From contig NZ_JAFCJX010000011.1 in NCBI RefSeq assembly GCF_018130695.1, positions 124,001 through 188,000 of the forward strand: a DNA stretch of 64,000 bases. The letters are read 5' to 3'. Below the pieces are notes generated by a model that saw nothing but the letters and a program-made list of their open reading frames with translations, was not told the DNA's origin and made no database searches. This document shows positions 8,754 through 17,684 of the stretch, in pieces. How positions within the stretch are numbered: position 1 is the stretch's first letter; each line of letters opens with the position of its first letter. The stretch comes from Bradyrhizobium jicamae. GTDB lineage: Bacteria > Pseudomonadota > Alphaproteobacteria > Rhizobiales > Xanthobacteraceae. Made by a program: the position numbers and the translations under genes.

Positions 8754-9131
8754 TCACGCGAATTGTGCTAGCCCGTGACCGACCGACCAGTTCTCCTTGG
8801 GTGAATCGAGCACATTCACGAAGACATCATCCGGCCGAATGCCGGGATTGTCGCCGAGCAGCGCGGCGATGCGGCGATACAGCGCCTTCTTCTGCTCGAC
8901 CGTGCGCGTGCTAAACACGGTGATCTGGATGTAGACGACGTCGTCGCTCCTGGCGACGCCGTAAGCCGAGCCGGTACGGAAGTTCGCGGGCGCGTGCTCG
9001 GTGATGGTCATGAACTGATCGTCCTCGGGCACGTCGAGCGCCTCGCGCATGGCACGGTAGAGGCCATCGAGGATCGCCTGCCGGTAGGCGTCGGACTTTC
9101 CGGCACGCAGCGAGACGTGGATCAGCGGCAT
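8754..9131 (-). CDS. tautomerase (4-oxalocrotonate tautomerase / MIF superfamily)
   Basis: 125 residues. After removal of the initiator Met the N-terminus is PLIHVSLRAGKSDAYRQAI, giving the catalytic Pro-1 of the tautomerase superfamily. The length fits the longer fused-repeat or cis-CaaD-like members rather than the 62-residue 4-OT. The ATG at 9131 is chosen because it places Pro second. Substrate unknown. It is divergent from a TetR gene, with palindromes in between, so TetR control is likely. Confidence 0.82.
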   Translation of the reverse strand: MPLIHVSLRAGKSDAYRQAILDGLYRAMREALDVPEDDQFMTITEHAPANFRTGSAYGVARSDDVVYIQITVFSTRTVEQKKALYRRIAALLGDNPGIRPDDVFVNVLDSPKENWSVGHGLAQFA

Positions 9132-9175
9132 CACGGGATCCTTTCGCAAGGCTATGAAATCAGCTACAAATGTTT

Positions 9176-9215
9176 TTGACACGATGTTAAAAACACATTC
9201 TTGACGCAGCGTCAA
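9176..9215. promoter_or_regulatory. paired operator-like palindromes between tautomerase and tetR genes
   Basis: 9201-9215 is a perfect palindrome, TTGACGC-A-GCGTCAA. 9176-9190 (TTGACACGATGTTAA) is an imperfect version with the same TTGAC start. They lie between divergent genes and are spaced 25 bases apart, about two helical turns plus a few bases, as expected for a TetR dimer pair controlling both directions. Confidence 0.6.
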
Positions 9216-9252
9216 ATACTATTTGGCGCCGATGATCCCGAGGAGACTTGCC

Positions 9253-9852
9253 GTGAGGCCCCGCGAGTTCGACCATGACGACGTGCTGCGCGTCGCCTTC
9301 GACCAGTTCTGGCGCAAGGGGGTGCGCGGCACACAGCTCGCCGACATCGCGCGCGACGCCGGCGTCCAGCGCGGCAGCCTCTACAACGCCTTCGGCAGCA
9401 AGGAGGCCCTCTTCCTCGCCGCCTATGAGCGCTACGCGCGCGACTATCTCGCCGCGATCGAGACGACGCTCGGCCAGGGCAGCCTGCGCGCCCGCCTCAC
9501 CGCGTTCTTCGAGGTGACGATCAGCAACATGTGCGCGGGCTCGCCGCCGCGGGGATGCCCGACCACGCGCGGCCTGATGGAGCTCGGAGCGGCCGAGGGC
9601 GAAGGGCTCGATGACACCGCGCGGCAGGCATTTGCGGATTTGATCGAAGGGATCGCCGAGGTGCTGCGAGACACCTTCGCCGAAGGCAAGACGCGCGGCG
9701 AGTTCGCCGGCAACCCCGAGATGGCCGCACGCCACATCGTCACGGTCACGCGCGGTCTCGCCGTGCTCGAACGCGCCTTCGGCGACGAGGATGAGCTGCG
9801 GACCATTGCCGCGCATACGGTCGATCTGGTGCTGGGAAAGGCAGGGCGATGA
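9253..9852 (+). CDS. TetR/AcrR-family regulator
   Basis: 199 residues. The GTG at 9253 has GAGGAGA (9239-9245) at good spacing and gives VRPREFDHDDVLRVAFDQFW, the typical TetR opening; upstream TTG and ATG codons are less likely. The helix-turn-helix covers GTQLADIARDAGVQRGSLYNAFGSKEALF. The C-terminal part contains CPTTRGLMELG, resembling YcdC/LexA-like TetR_C members. It is divergent from the tautomerase gene and probably regulates it. Confidence 0.88.
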   Translation: MRPREFDHDDVLRVAFDQFWRKGVRGTQLADIARDAGVQRGSLYNAFGSKEALFLAAYERYARDYLAAIETTLGQGSLRARLTAFFEVTISNMCAGSPPRGCPTTRGLMELGAAEGEGLDDTARQAFADLIEGIAEVLRDTFAEGKTRGEFAGNPEMAARHIVTVTRGLAVLERAFGDEDELRTIAAHTVDLVLGKAGR

Positions 9853-10017
9853 TCGCAGCCGTGCTGGCAACGTGGACCGTACAGACGCTCACAAATCCGG
9901 ACAGGACCGCACACCATCCAAGGATAATTGCCGAACATTGATGGAAACGATGCTTGCGACAATCAGGCGCGAGAGCGTTCATTTCCGGATGTACGGCAAC
10001 AGTCTGGAGGCCTTGGC

Positions 10018-10392
10018 GTGCCCGATCCGCTCCACTTATCTACCGGGTTCTTCTATCTCGCCACATTGATCATCAACCCACCCATCATAGGTGGAAATCC
10101 GCTTGTCACTGCACCGGATTCCAACGGCAATGTCTCGTTTACGTTCACACAGCCTGAGCAGCCGTGCGGCGACCCGGAATGCCAACAGGAGATCTTTCGG
10201 TTCGAACAGAATCCCGACTCGTGCTGGGTCTACGAGAATATTGCACTCGACAACGTGAACGAGGTGCGAGGATTCTTCTTCGCGCCCATTTTCACCCCCG
10301 GGGGATTCACGCTCAAATCTCTTGGAAACGTGAATGGGTGTGTATTCACCTTTCGCGCGCATGTGTCATCGCGTTGCGCACCGAGCAGTTGA
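10018..10392 (+). CDS. orphan hypothetical protein, lower GC than its neighbours
   Basis: 124 residues from a GTG at 10018, chosen because GGAGG (10006-10010) lies seven bases upstream. The sequence has five cysteines (about residues 50, 55, 69, 108, 120), many Pro, Phe and Asn residues, and segments such as NVSFTFTQPEQPCGDPECQQ and TPGGFTLKSLGNVNGCVF that look like beta strands. There is no signal peptide or membrane segment. Base composition is clearly less GC-rich than around it. I do not recognise a family. It faces the EF-Tu paralogue across a shared hairpin. Confidence 0.5.
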   Translation: MPDPLHLSTGFFYLATLIINPPIIGGNPLVTAPDSNGNVSFTFTQPEQPCGDPECQQEIFRFEQNPDSCWVYENIALDNVNEVRGFFFAPIFTPGGFTLKSLGNVNGCVFTFRAHVSSRCAPSS

Positions 10393-10415
10393 TGGACGTC
10401 GGGATCAATGTGAAT

Positions 10416-10439
10416 GGGGGCCGGTTTGACCCGGCCCCC
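10416..10439. terminator. strong hairpin between convergent genes
   Basis: GGGGGCCGG / CCGGCCCCC, nine-base arms with a six-base loop, lies between the stop of the orphan gene and the stop of the EF-Tu paralogue. There is no long T run on either side, but the position and stability fit a shared bidirectional terminator. Confidence 0.6.
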
Positions 10440-10444
10440 GTCCG

Positions 10445-11650
<1,206 letters not shown>

Positions 11651-12050
11651 TGGACACCTGTGGTGCTCGAGCTCCCGTGCCGGGTTTGCACTGCTCGGGA
11701 CACCGCGAGAGCTCGATCGGCATCCGGAGCCGTATCCGCTCCGGGCCGCTTCGATTGTCAGGTGTGACGTTCGTTCAGGCGCGCAGCAGATCCACGGCGG
11801 ACAAGGGCATGAGCCCTTCCGTCATCATCAGCACTGATGCTTGCTGTGACTGCCGCATTGTTGGATGCCTAAAGTCTCTGAACACGAGGAGGCGCGTACA
11901 TAAGCGAATATCTCGCCGTTTGCAAGTCGTGGATGCAACGACGCCAGCACCACCATCCCCAACTGCCATATTTTGTCCTGCCCTTCACAGGGAACATGGG
12001 CTCCGGTGGGCCGTTACTGCGCACACGTCCCTACAGGAGGAGGTTCCTAA
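11651..12050. other. 400-base gene-free region: EF-Tu leader and divergent promoters
   Basis: No gene is supported. On the minus strand it holds the probable tuf promoter (11897-11925) and then a leader of roughly 240 bases before the tuf ATG. The leader contains a small hairpin, AAGGGC / GCCCTT (11803-11818). The right end contains the ribosome-binding site AGGAGGAGG for the small secreted protein gene at 12051. Confidence 0.5.
11897..11925 (-). promoter_or_regulatory. sigma70-like promoter for the EF-Tu paralogue
   Basis: Read on the minus strand, TTGCAA (11925-11920) and TATGTA (11902-11897) are separated by exactly 17 bases, a good match to housekeeping -35 and -10 boxes. Transcription would start near 11890, leaving a long leader of about 240 bases. 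Confidence 0.5.
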
Positions 12051-12347
12051 ATGAAGACGTTGATGATAGCTGCGACCGCGATTCTGATCGCCTCGCCCGT
12101 TCTCGCCCAGAACACGACATCCTCGCGCGGCGCATCGAAATACGCGCCGGGCCAGGAGATGCAGAACAGCACCAAGTCAACGGGGCCAGGCGCTTCGGAA
12201 TATGCGCCGGGTCACCAGCGCAACACGGCGGCCGGCCCGGGCCACTCGGAAAGCGCGCCGGGTCAGAAGATGCAGACCACGACCGGCGCGAACACAAAGT
12301 CGTCGAACACAAAGGCGATGACCGGATCGAGCACGAACCGAAAGTAA
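12051..12347 (+). CDS. small secreted protein with APG-type repeats
   Basis: 98 residues. The ATG at 12051 follows AGGAGGAGG. A signal peptide (MKTLMIAATAILIASPVLAQ) is followed by three imperfect repeats of about 20 residues carrying the cores SKYAPGQEMQN, SEYAPGHQRNT and SESAPGQKMQT. The tail is rich in Ser, Thr, Asn and Lys. It is probably a disordered periplasmic or extracellular protein. The function is unknown; the 63527-63817 gene encodes a protein of similar style. Confidence 0.75.
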   Translation: MKTLMIAATAILIASPVLAQNTTSSRGASKYAPGQEMQNSTKSTGPGASEYAPGHQRNTAAGPGHSESAPGQKMQTTTGANTKSSNTKAMTGSSTNRK

Positions 12348-12432
12348 TCGCGATCGGCGGTTCGGCGATCACGCCGGACCGCCCGTCAATAGCGCGGCGC
12401 GTGCAATGCGCGCCGCGTGCGAACAACAACCT

Positions 12433-13701
12433 TCACGCCGCAACGCCCTCACGCTGGTGCGCCAACCACCATTGCGCGATCGCTTGCGTGAGCTCTTCCC
12501 ACAGCGGCGTCGGAAGATCGGGCACGGCGAGGCGGACGCTGTAGCGGTCCGTCGTCGCGTTGTGAAACCACTCGGTGGCGGCAAAATCGAAACCAAAACT
12601 GCCGGCGTGGCGGATCGGCAGACCGGCTTTCGCGAGATCGTCGCTCATCTGCGCGGACGCGCGGCGTGCACTCGCCTCATCAAACGGCTGCGTGCTGGCC
12701 AGCGTGAGATAGAGGCCGTGGGCGAAGTGGAGTTCCGCCGTCAATCCCGGAATGGCAGACGCAAGATATCGGATGGCGCGGCGGCTGTTGCGCAGCATCG
12801 CCGCCACGCGCCGGCTGGTCAGCGCATGATAGGACGCAGTGCCGATATAGGGCGGGAAATGCGCCGGCAGCGGTGCGCCGCCAAGCAGCCTGACCGCATT
12901 GCGCATTTCGACGGGAAGCTGCTTGAGCGTCGCGTTGTGGTCCCAGTCAACGAACACCGCCGAGCCGAGCCGACCGTACTCCGCGCCGAGCGAGTCAAGC
13001 TTGGTGTGACTGCGCACCATCACCGTGGGGATTTCTCGCCGGCGCGCCCGGCGCAGCACGCGGCGGATGCGGCCGGAGCCGGCGGAGAAGCAGGTGGTGT
13101 CGAAGATCAGGAGATCGAGCGAAGGACTCATGATGCCGCGCAGTGCGGCTTCGAAGCCGCGCGCCGGCGCGCAGGAATCGAGCAGAAGGATTTGGCGCGA
13201 TGTCGTCGGTGCCCTCACCTCGTCCAACGCATGCTTCAGCGTGACCAGGCGCAGATGACGCGCGTGGCGTTCGATCAGTTCCAGCGTCTCGCCATAGGAG
13301 CCCGCCGCAACGCGGATGTCGGCCTTGCCGATGACATCAGCGGAGGCCAGCAGCAGCGCCGCAATCGCCGCCATGCCGGAGGCGGTGTAGACCGTCTCAC
13401 CGGCGCTTTCCTGGAGGTCATAGAAGGACGGACCGTGCACCTCGAGATCGGCGCGCTGATAGTCGTAAGCGAACGCGAACGGGCCGGCGTGCGGCTGGCC
13501 GGCATGCGACCAGTCGGTCTCGGTCGCGTTCCAGTCATGCAGCGTATGCTCCGCCTTCAGCGCCGCGGTGAGCTGGAATTTTTGCCTGACGACCTCCGTG
13601 ACCGATTGAGGGCGCGGTACCGGCAAGGGCGTGCGCAGGCCCTCGTTCAGAAGCCTGAGTTCCTCATGCTTGCGGTCGAGATAGGCTGCGATGCTCTCCA
13701 T
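12433..13701 (-). CDS. PLP-dependent (fold type I) enzyme-like protein of unknown substrate
   Basis: 422 residues from the ATG at 13701 (MESIAAYLDRKHEELRLLNE). TASGMAAIAALLLA (106-119) resembles the phosphate-binding loop of Cys/Met-metabolism PLP enzymes. FDTTCFS (200-206) supplies a likely ring-nitrogen Asp, and RSHTKLDSLG (230-239) places the Schiff-base lysine at 234. The overall length fits fold type I. The N-terminal ~80 residues and C-terminal domain are not ones I recognise, so substrate and reaction are open. It is divergent from the secreted protein gene at 13837. ORFs extending to 14295 only add shadow sequence. Confidence 0.7.
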   Translation of the reverse strand: MESIAAYLDRKHEELRLLNEGLRTPLPVPRPQSVTEVVRQKFQLTAALKAEHTLHDWNATETDWSHAGQPHAGPFAFAYDYQRADLEVHGPSFYDLQESAGETVYTASGMAAIAALLLASADVIGKADIRVAAGSYGETLELIERHARHLRLVTLKHALDEVRAPTTSRQILLLDSCAPARGFEAALRGIMSPSLDLLIFDTTCFSAGSGRIRRVLRRARRREIPTVMVRSHTKLDSLGAEYGRLGSAVFVDWDHNATLKQLPVEMRNAVRLLGGAPLPAHFPPYIGTASYHALTSRRVAAMLRNSRRAIRYLASAIPGLTAELHFAHGLYLTLASTQPFDEASARRASAQMSDDLAKAGLPIRHAGSFGFDFAATEWFHNATTDRYSVRLAVPDLPTPLWEELTQAIAQWWLAHQREGVAA

Positions 13702-13836
13702 GGCCGGGTTCGTCGATGCGCTTCGCTTTAGAAACGTTTCGAAACTGCATTGGGTCCTATCCGGACTGTGACTGCACCACACTGGCCCTCGCCGCCTTCG
13801 CCGTGTATAATTCCGGTGTTCGGATACAGGTGTCTG

Positions 13837-14436
13837 ATGTCTCTGTTCGCAAATCGATGCGGTCTCACAATCCTGACGGCGGTGCTGTGCCTCGGCGCCC
13901 ACGCCGCCAGCGCGCAGGTCGCACCGGTGCAGTACTGGATTCCCGGTGGTCCGTTCGGCTTCGGCGGCGGCGCCAGCGAGGGCGCGAGCCCGGACAGCTA
14001 CACCAATGCGCCGGGCTTCGATGCGACCGGCCGCTACAATTTCCAGAACGGCTGGTTCGTCGGCGGCGAGCGCGGCAATCTCGGCTTCAGTGGTCTTGGC
14101 CGCGCCAGCGCGTTCGGCAGTTTCGGCACGCTGTCCTATGAAGGCATGCAGATGGGCAAGACCTTCAAGGGCGTCGGCGATTCCCCGGTGACCTTCTTCG
14201 CCGGCTTCGACACGCTGAAATACAATCCGGGCGGCATCACGCCGATGGGCCCGTTCAACAACAATTTCAGCACCAACGCCGGCTACAGCATGCACGGCGG
14301 CGTCGAGTTCAAGCCGGCCTCCAATGTCAGCCTGCAGTTCGGCGTCGGCTACACCCAGCAGGGATCAACCCGCGTCGACAGCGACATCAATTCGAATTTG
14401 CTGCCGGGCCAATCGGTGATGTTCGGCGGGCGGTAG
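13837..14436 (+). CDS. secreted glycine-rich, possibly outer-membrane beta-barrel protein
   Basis: 199 residues from the ATG at 13837. It has a signal peptide (LTILTAVLCLGAHAASA, then Q) and a mature part rich in Gly, Phe and Asn with alternating hydrophobic patterns (GWFVGGERGNLGFSG, VSLQFGVGYTQQG). This pattern fits amphipathic beta strands of an outer-membrane protein. The C-terminus (SVMFGGR) lacks the classical terminal aromatic, so placement is uncertain. No cofactor or catalytic motif is visible. The stop is directly followed by the stop of the opposite-strand DUF4189 pseudogene. Confidence 0.65.
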   Translation: MSLFANRCGLTILTAVLCLGAHAASAQVAPVQYWIPGGPFGFGGGASEGASPDSYTNAPGFDATGRYNFQNGWFVGGERGNLGFSGLGRASAFGSFGTLSYEGMQMGKTFKGVGDSPVTFFAGFDTLKYNPGGITPMGPFNNNFSTNAGYSMHGGVEFKPASNVSLQFGVGYTQQGSTRVDSDINSNLLPGQSVMFGGR

Positions 14437-14843
14437 TCAGCCCTTGGCGTCGCAGGCCCAGGCGCGGATTACGCATTCCTTGCCGCCGTACTCGTAGCAC
14501 TTCTTCGTCGCGCGTTCAGCGTGCTCGATATCCGCGGCTTCACGGCATAGCCATGGGCGCCGCAGGGATTGGCCATGTCGACCGAGAGCGCGGCGCAGGC
14601 ACGCTTCATGGTGATGGTGGTGCACTCGCCCTTGCACTGCTTCTGCGCGGCGGCGCGGGCGGCGGCTTCCGCCTGGTAGTCGTAGGCCTGGCCATAGGCG
14701 CCGCATTTGCCGACCGCGAACGCGCCGGCACCCCAGGCCTTGGTGACGAGATTGTCCGCGGCGAAACGCGAGGCGCCGAGCACCAGCGTGAAGGCAAGGA
14801 CAATCAGCGCGCGGCGCTGCGCCGTGGCGGTCGACACGATCAA
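14437..14843 (-). pseudogene. DUF4189 family secreted protein, frameshifted
   Basis: The protein is split between two frames. The first part, probably from TTG 14843 or GTG 14837 after a GGGGGA site, gives a signal peptide and the Cys-rich body (AVGKCGAYGQAYDYQ ... CKGECTTITMKRACAALS ... PCGAHGYAV). Near 14545 the frame must shift by one base to continue as EAADIEHAERATKKCYEYGG and end CVIRAWACDAKG, the usual DUF4189 C-terminus. Loss of one G in an ancestral GTGGAA would explain it. It is either a true frameshift or a sequencing error. Confidence 0.7.
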
Positions 14844-14926
14844 GACGGAAATCCCCCAGAACCCGGCCGGGAATCTAGCGGGGGGACGTTTCCAGATGGT
14901 GAATGAGGGGTTGACTGCGGCGGGCT

Positions 14927-15020
14927 GTAGGGTGGGCAAAGGAGCGTTAGCGACGTGCCCACCATCCTCGGCGTGCTCGTGATGGTGGGCACGGCGCAAG
15001 AGCGCCTTTGCCCACCCTAC
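14927..15020. repeat. intergenic nested inverted repeat
   Basis: Outer arms GTAGGGTGGGCAAAGG (14927-14942) and CCTTTGCCCACCCTAC (15005-15020) are exact complements of 16 bases. Inside lies a second pair, GTGCCCACCATC / GATGGTGGGCAC. I recall this element as dispersed in Bradyrhizobium intergenic regions. It sits after the stop of the mocA-like gene and could also act as a transcription-end or mRNA-stability structure. Confidence 0.7.
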
Positions 15021-15030
15021 GGCACCGGTT

Positions 15031-16635
15031 TTAGCCTCTTCGCGCCGCTTCCAGCGCCTGTGGCGTATCGATGTCGAGGAAGGCGCTGTCGCCGTCGACG
15101 GGGACTTCGGCAACGGCTTCGGCGTGCTTGGCGATCAGATGGCGGGCGCCGATGTCGCCGTCGAGCGTCATGAGCTCCTTGAAGAAGCGGCGCGACCACA
15201 GCACCGGATTGCCGCGGCGGCCCTCGCTGACGGGAACGGCGATCAGGTGACCGCGGTCCGGCGCAAACGTCTCGATCAGGCGGTCGATCAGCTGCGCATC
15301 GATCAGCGGCATGTCGCCGAGGCAGACGATGGCGCCATCGGCCTTGTCGGAGACTGCCGAGATGCCCGCCTTCACGGAGCTGGCGAGCCCGCCGGCGAAA
15401 TCGGGATTGCGAACGAATGTCACTTTCAGGCCGGCGAGCGCCTGCTCGACCAGCTCGGCCTGGTGGCCGGTGACGACGATCACTTCGGACGCCTTCGAGG
15501 CCAGCGCCTGCTCGGTGGCGATGCGCACCAGCTTCTTGCCGTCGAGCTCGGCGAGCAGCTTGTTCGGCCCGCCCATCCGGGTGGAGCGGCCGGCGGCGAG
15601 CACGATCGCGGCAACGTTGCGGTTGCCTTCGGTGTCGGGGACGGTGCGCGGCTGCGGCCTTGTGACGATCTCCATCAGGAGACCGCCGACGCCCATGCCG
15701 GTGAGGTCTGCGCGCGTCACCTTGAGCCCGGCGAGCAGCCGCATCAGCACCCAGTCAAAGCCGTTCTCGACCGGCGAGCGCGCGCAGCCGGGCGCGCCGA
15801 GCACCGGCACCTCGCCGGCGCGGCCGATCAAGAGGAGATTGCCGGGATCGACGGGCATGCCGAAATGCTCGACCATGCCGCCGATGCCGGTCAGCGCCGC
15901 CGGGATCACGTCGCGCCGGTCGGCAATCGCCGACGCCCCGAACACGATGACGAGCTCGGCGCCAAGTGAGAGCAACTCCTTGATCGAAGCCGCGAGCACG
16001 GTCTCGTCGTGCGGCACGCGGCGCTCGGCGATGATGGTGGCGCCCGCAGGCGCCAGCCGCTCAGCGGTCACGCGCAGCGTCTTGTCGATCACCTTCGGCG
16101 ACAAGCCCGGCAGCAATGTCGAGACCACGCCGACCTTGCTGATGACATAGGGCGCGATCCGCAGCGCGTCCTTGCCCGCGGCCGCAACCGCGGCATCGCG
16201 CAGTTTCGCTTCGACGCCGAACGGGATCAGCTTGACGGTCGCAATCATCTCGCCTTCGACCACCGGCTTGAAGGCGGCGAGCGTGGCGAACGTAATGGCT
16301 TCGTCGACGCCGTTGATGCGGTCGACCGCGGCGCGATCGACCACCAGCACGCCGGGCCGCGCGGCGAACAGATTGGCGCGGCCGGTGAAGGCGCGCTCGA
16401 CGGTGACGCCCTCGCCCGCCACCGCCTGCGCGACGCTGGCGGCGGCAACGTCCTCGGAGACGTCGCCCTCTTCCAGCCGCACCACGACGATGTCCTTGAC
16501 ACCCGCCTTGGTGAGCGCGTCGACCTCGGCATCGCCGATGGTCGTGCCTTTCTTGAGCACCAGCGCGCCCTGGCGCAGCGTGTGCACGGTGACGCCGCCA
16601 ATCGCGTCGGCCGGACTGGCGGGACCGAACTTCAT
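15031..16635 (-). CDS. mocA: molybdenum cofactor cytidylyltransferase fused to a MoeA-like molybdopterin-binding domain
   Basis: 534 residues with two parts. Residues ~1-335 resemble the molybdopterin-binding domain of MoeA/MogA-type proteins (LGAELVIVFGASAIADRRD, GVPVLGAPGCARSPVENG). Residues ~343-534 are a MobA/MocA-like nucleotidyltransferase with VLAAGRSTRMGGPNKLL, LGDMPLID and a C-terminal FLDIDTP. MocA makes molybdopterin cytosine dinucleotide for xanthine-dehydrogenase-family enzymes, which fits the xdhC/cox neighbours. Its ATG overlaps the XdhC stop by four bases. The fusion is known from cox clusters and probably channels cofactor. Confidence 0.88.
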   Translation of the reverse strand: MKFGPASPADAIGGVTVHTLRQGALVLKKGTTIGDAEVDALTKAGVKDIVVVRLEEGDVSEDVAAASVAQAVAGEGVTVERAFTGRANLFAARPGVLVVDRAAVDRINGVDEAITFATLAAFKPVVEGEMIATVKLIPFGVEAKLRDAAVAAAGKDALRIAPYVISKVGVVSTLLPGLSPKVIDKTLRVTAERLAPAGATIIAERRVPHDETVLAASIKELLSLGAELVIVFGASAIADRRDVIPAALTGIGGMVEHFGMPVDPGNLLLIGRAGEVPVLGAPGCARSPVENGFDWVLMRLLAGLKVTRADLTGMGVGGLLMEIVTRPQPRTVPDTEGNRNVAAIVLAAGRSTRMGGPNKLLAELDGKKLVRIATEQALASKASEVIVVTGHQAELVEQALAGLKVTFVRNPDFAGGLASSVKAGISAVSDKADGAIVCLGDMPLIDAQLIDRLIETFAPDRGHLIAVPVSEGRRGNPVLWSRRFFKELMTLDGDIGARHLIAKHAEAVAEVPVDGDSAFLDIDTPQALEAARRG

Positions 16636-17333
16636 GCCGCTTCTTCTTTTTCTTTGGGAGGCAAACGCAGCTGCGCGGTGATCTCGGCCATGATCGAGAC
16701 CGCGATCTCCGACGGCGAGACAGCGCCGATGTCGAGCCCGATCGGCGCGCGGATACGCGCGATGTCAGAGTCCTTCGCGCCCTGCGCGCGCAATCGCTCG
16801 CAGCGCTTGGCATGGGTCTTCCGCGAGCCGAGCGCGCCGATATAGAAGCAATCGCGGTCGAAGGCGTGCAGCAGCGCGGGGTCGTCGATCTTGGGATCGT
16901 GGGTCACGGCGACGAACGCGGTGTAGTGATCGACATTGAGCGGCGGCAACGCGACGTCAGGCCATTCGGCGACCAGCGGCACGTCGGGGAAACGCTCGGG
17001 GCTTGCGAATGCCGTGCGCGGATCGACCACGGTCACATCATAGTCGAGCGAGCGCGCCAGCGGCGCCAGCGCTTGGCTGATATGCACCGCGCCGATGATC
17101 ACGAGCTTAGCCGTCGGCGCGTAGACATTGAGGAACAGCTTCTTGCCGCCGACCTCGACATTGCCGCTCTTGCCCATGCGCAGCTGTTTTGACAGCTCCG
17201 CGCGCAAGGGATCGGCGGCGATGTCTTTCGCTTTCACCAGGCGCTGATCGCCGCTGGCGGTGTCGGTGACGATGATGACCGGGCGGCGCGCGGCGCGCTC
17301 GGCGTTCAGTTCCTTGAGGGTGTCGAGTTTCAC
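16632..17333 (-). CDS. XdhC family maturation protein, Rossmann-type C-terminal half
   Basis: 233 residues from a GTG at 17333, two bases after the stop of the upstream XdhC N-terminal-half gene. It contains the XdhC Rossmann domain: KLVIIGAVHISQALAPLARS (nucleotide-binding loop), VAVTHDPKIDDPALLHAF and YIGALGSRKTHAKRCERL. XdhC proteins bind molybdenum cofactor, help its sulfuration and insert it into xanthine-dehydrogenase-type apoenzymes. It ends in an acidic KEKEEA tail and overlaps mocA by ATGA. Usually the two halves form one protein; here they are separate genes. Confidence 0.9.
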   Translation of the reverse strand: MKLDTLKELNAERAARRPVIIVTDTASGDQRLVKAKDIAADPLRAELSKQLRMGKSGNVEVGGKKLFLNVYAPTAKLVIIGAVHISQALAPLARSLDYDVTVVDPRTAFASPERFPDVPLVAEWPDVALPPLNVDHYTAFVAVTHDPKIDDPALLHAFDRDCFYIGALGSRKTHAKRCERLRAQGAKDSDIARIRAPIGLDIGAVSPSEIAVSIMAEITAQLRLPPKEKEEAA

Positions 17334-17335
17334 GG

Positions 17336-17659
17336 TCAGCCGACCTTCTCGACGAAGACGCGGATGGTGCCGCCGCAGGACAGGCCGACATTCCAGGCGG
17401 TCTCGTCGGCGACGCCGAACTCCAGCATCTTGGGCTGCCCGCTCGAGATCACATCGAGCGCCTCGGTGACGACGGCGCCTTCGACGCAGCCGCCGGAGAC
17501 GGACCCTAAGAACGTGCCGTCATCATTGATGACAAGGCTGGAGCCGGCCGGGCGCGGCGCCGAGCCCCAGGTCTCGACCACGGTCGCCAGCGCGACGCCA
17601 TGGCCCTGCTTCTGCCAAGTCTCGGCGGCCTGCAGGATGTCTTCGTCGCGGTTCAGCAT
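17336..17659 (-). CDS. XdhC/CoxI N-terminal-domain protein
   Basis: 107 residues. AGGAGG lies upstream of the ATG at 17659. It carries the short XdhC_CoxI domain with GVALATVVETWGSAPRPAGS, SGGCVEGAV and GLSCGGTIRVFVE, the motifs of molybdenum-cofactor chaperones. It is followed after two bases by the gene for the Rossmann half, so together they would form one XdhC unit. It lies 25 bases downstream of coxE. Confidence 0.9.
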   Translation of the reverse strand: MLNRDEDILQAAETWQKQGHGVALATVVETWGSAPRPAGSSLVINDDGTFLGSVSGGCVEGAVVTEALDVISSGQPKMLEFGVADETAWNVGLSCGGTIRVFVEKVG

Positions 17660-17684
17660 GGCGGCCTCCTGTTCGGATGCTTCT

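Noticed and set aside
9928..10017. Upstream start of the orphan gene at 9928
   Set aside because: It has no ribosome-binding site, whereas the GTG at 10018 follows GGAGG at good spacing.
12433..14295. N-terminal extension of the PLP-like gene to 620 residues
   Set aside because: The extra 198 residues overlap the secreted protein gene on the other strand and have shadow composition; the ATG at 13701 begins a clean N-terminus.
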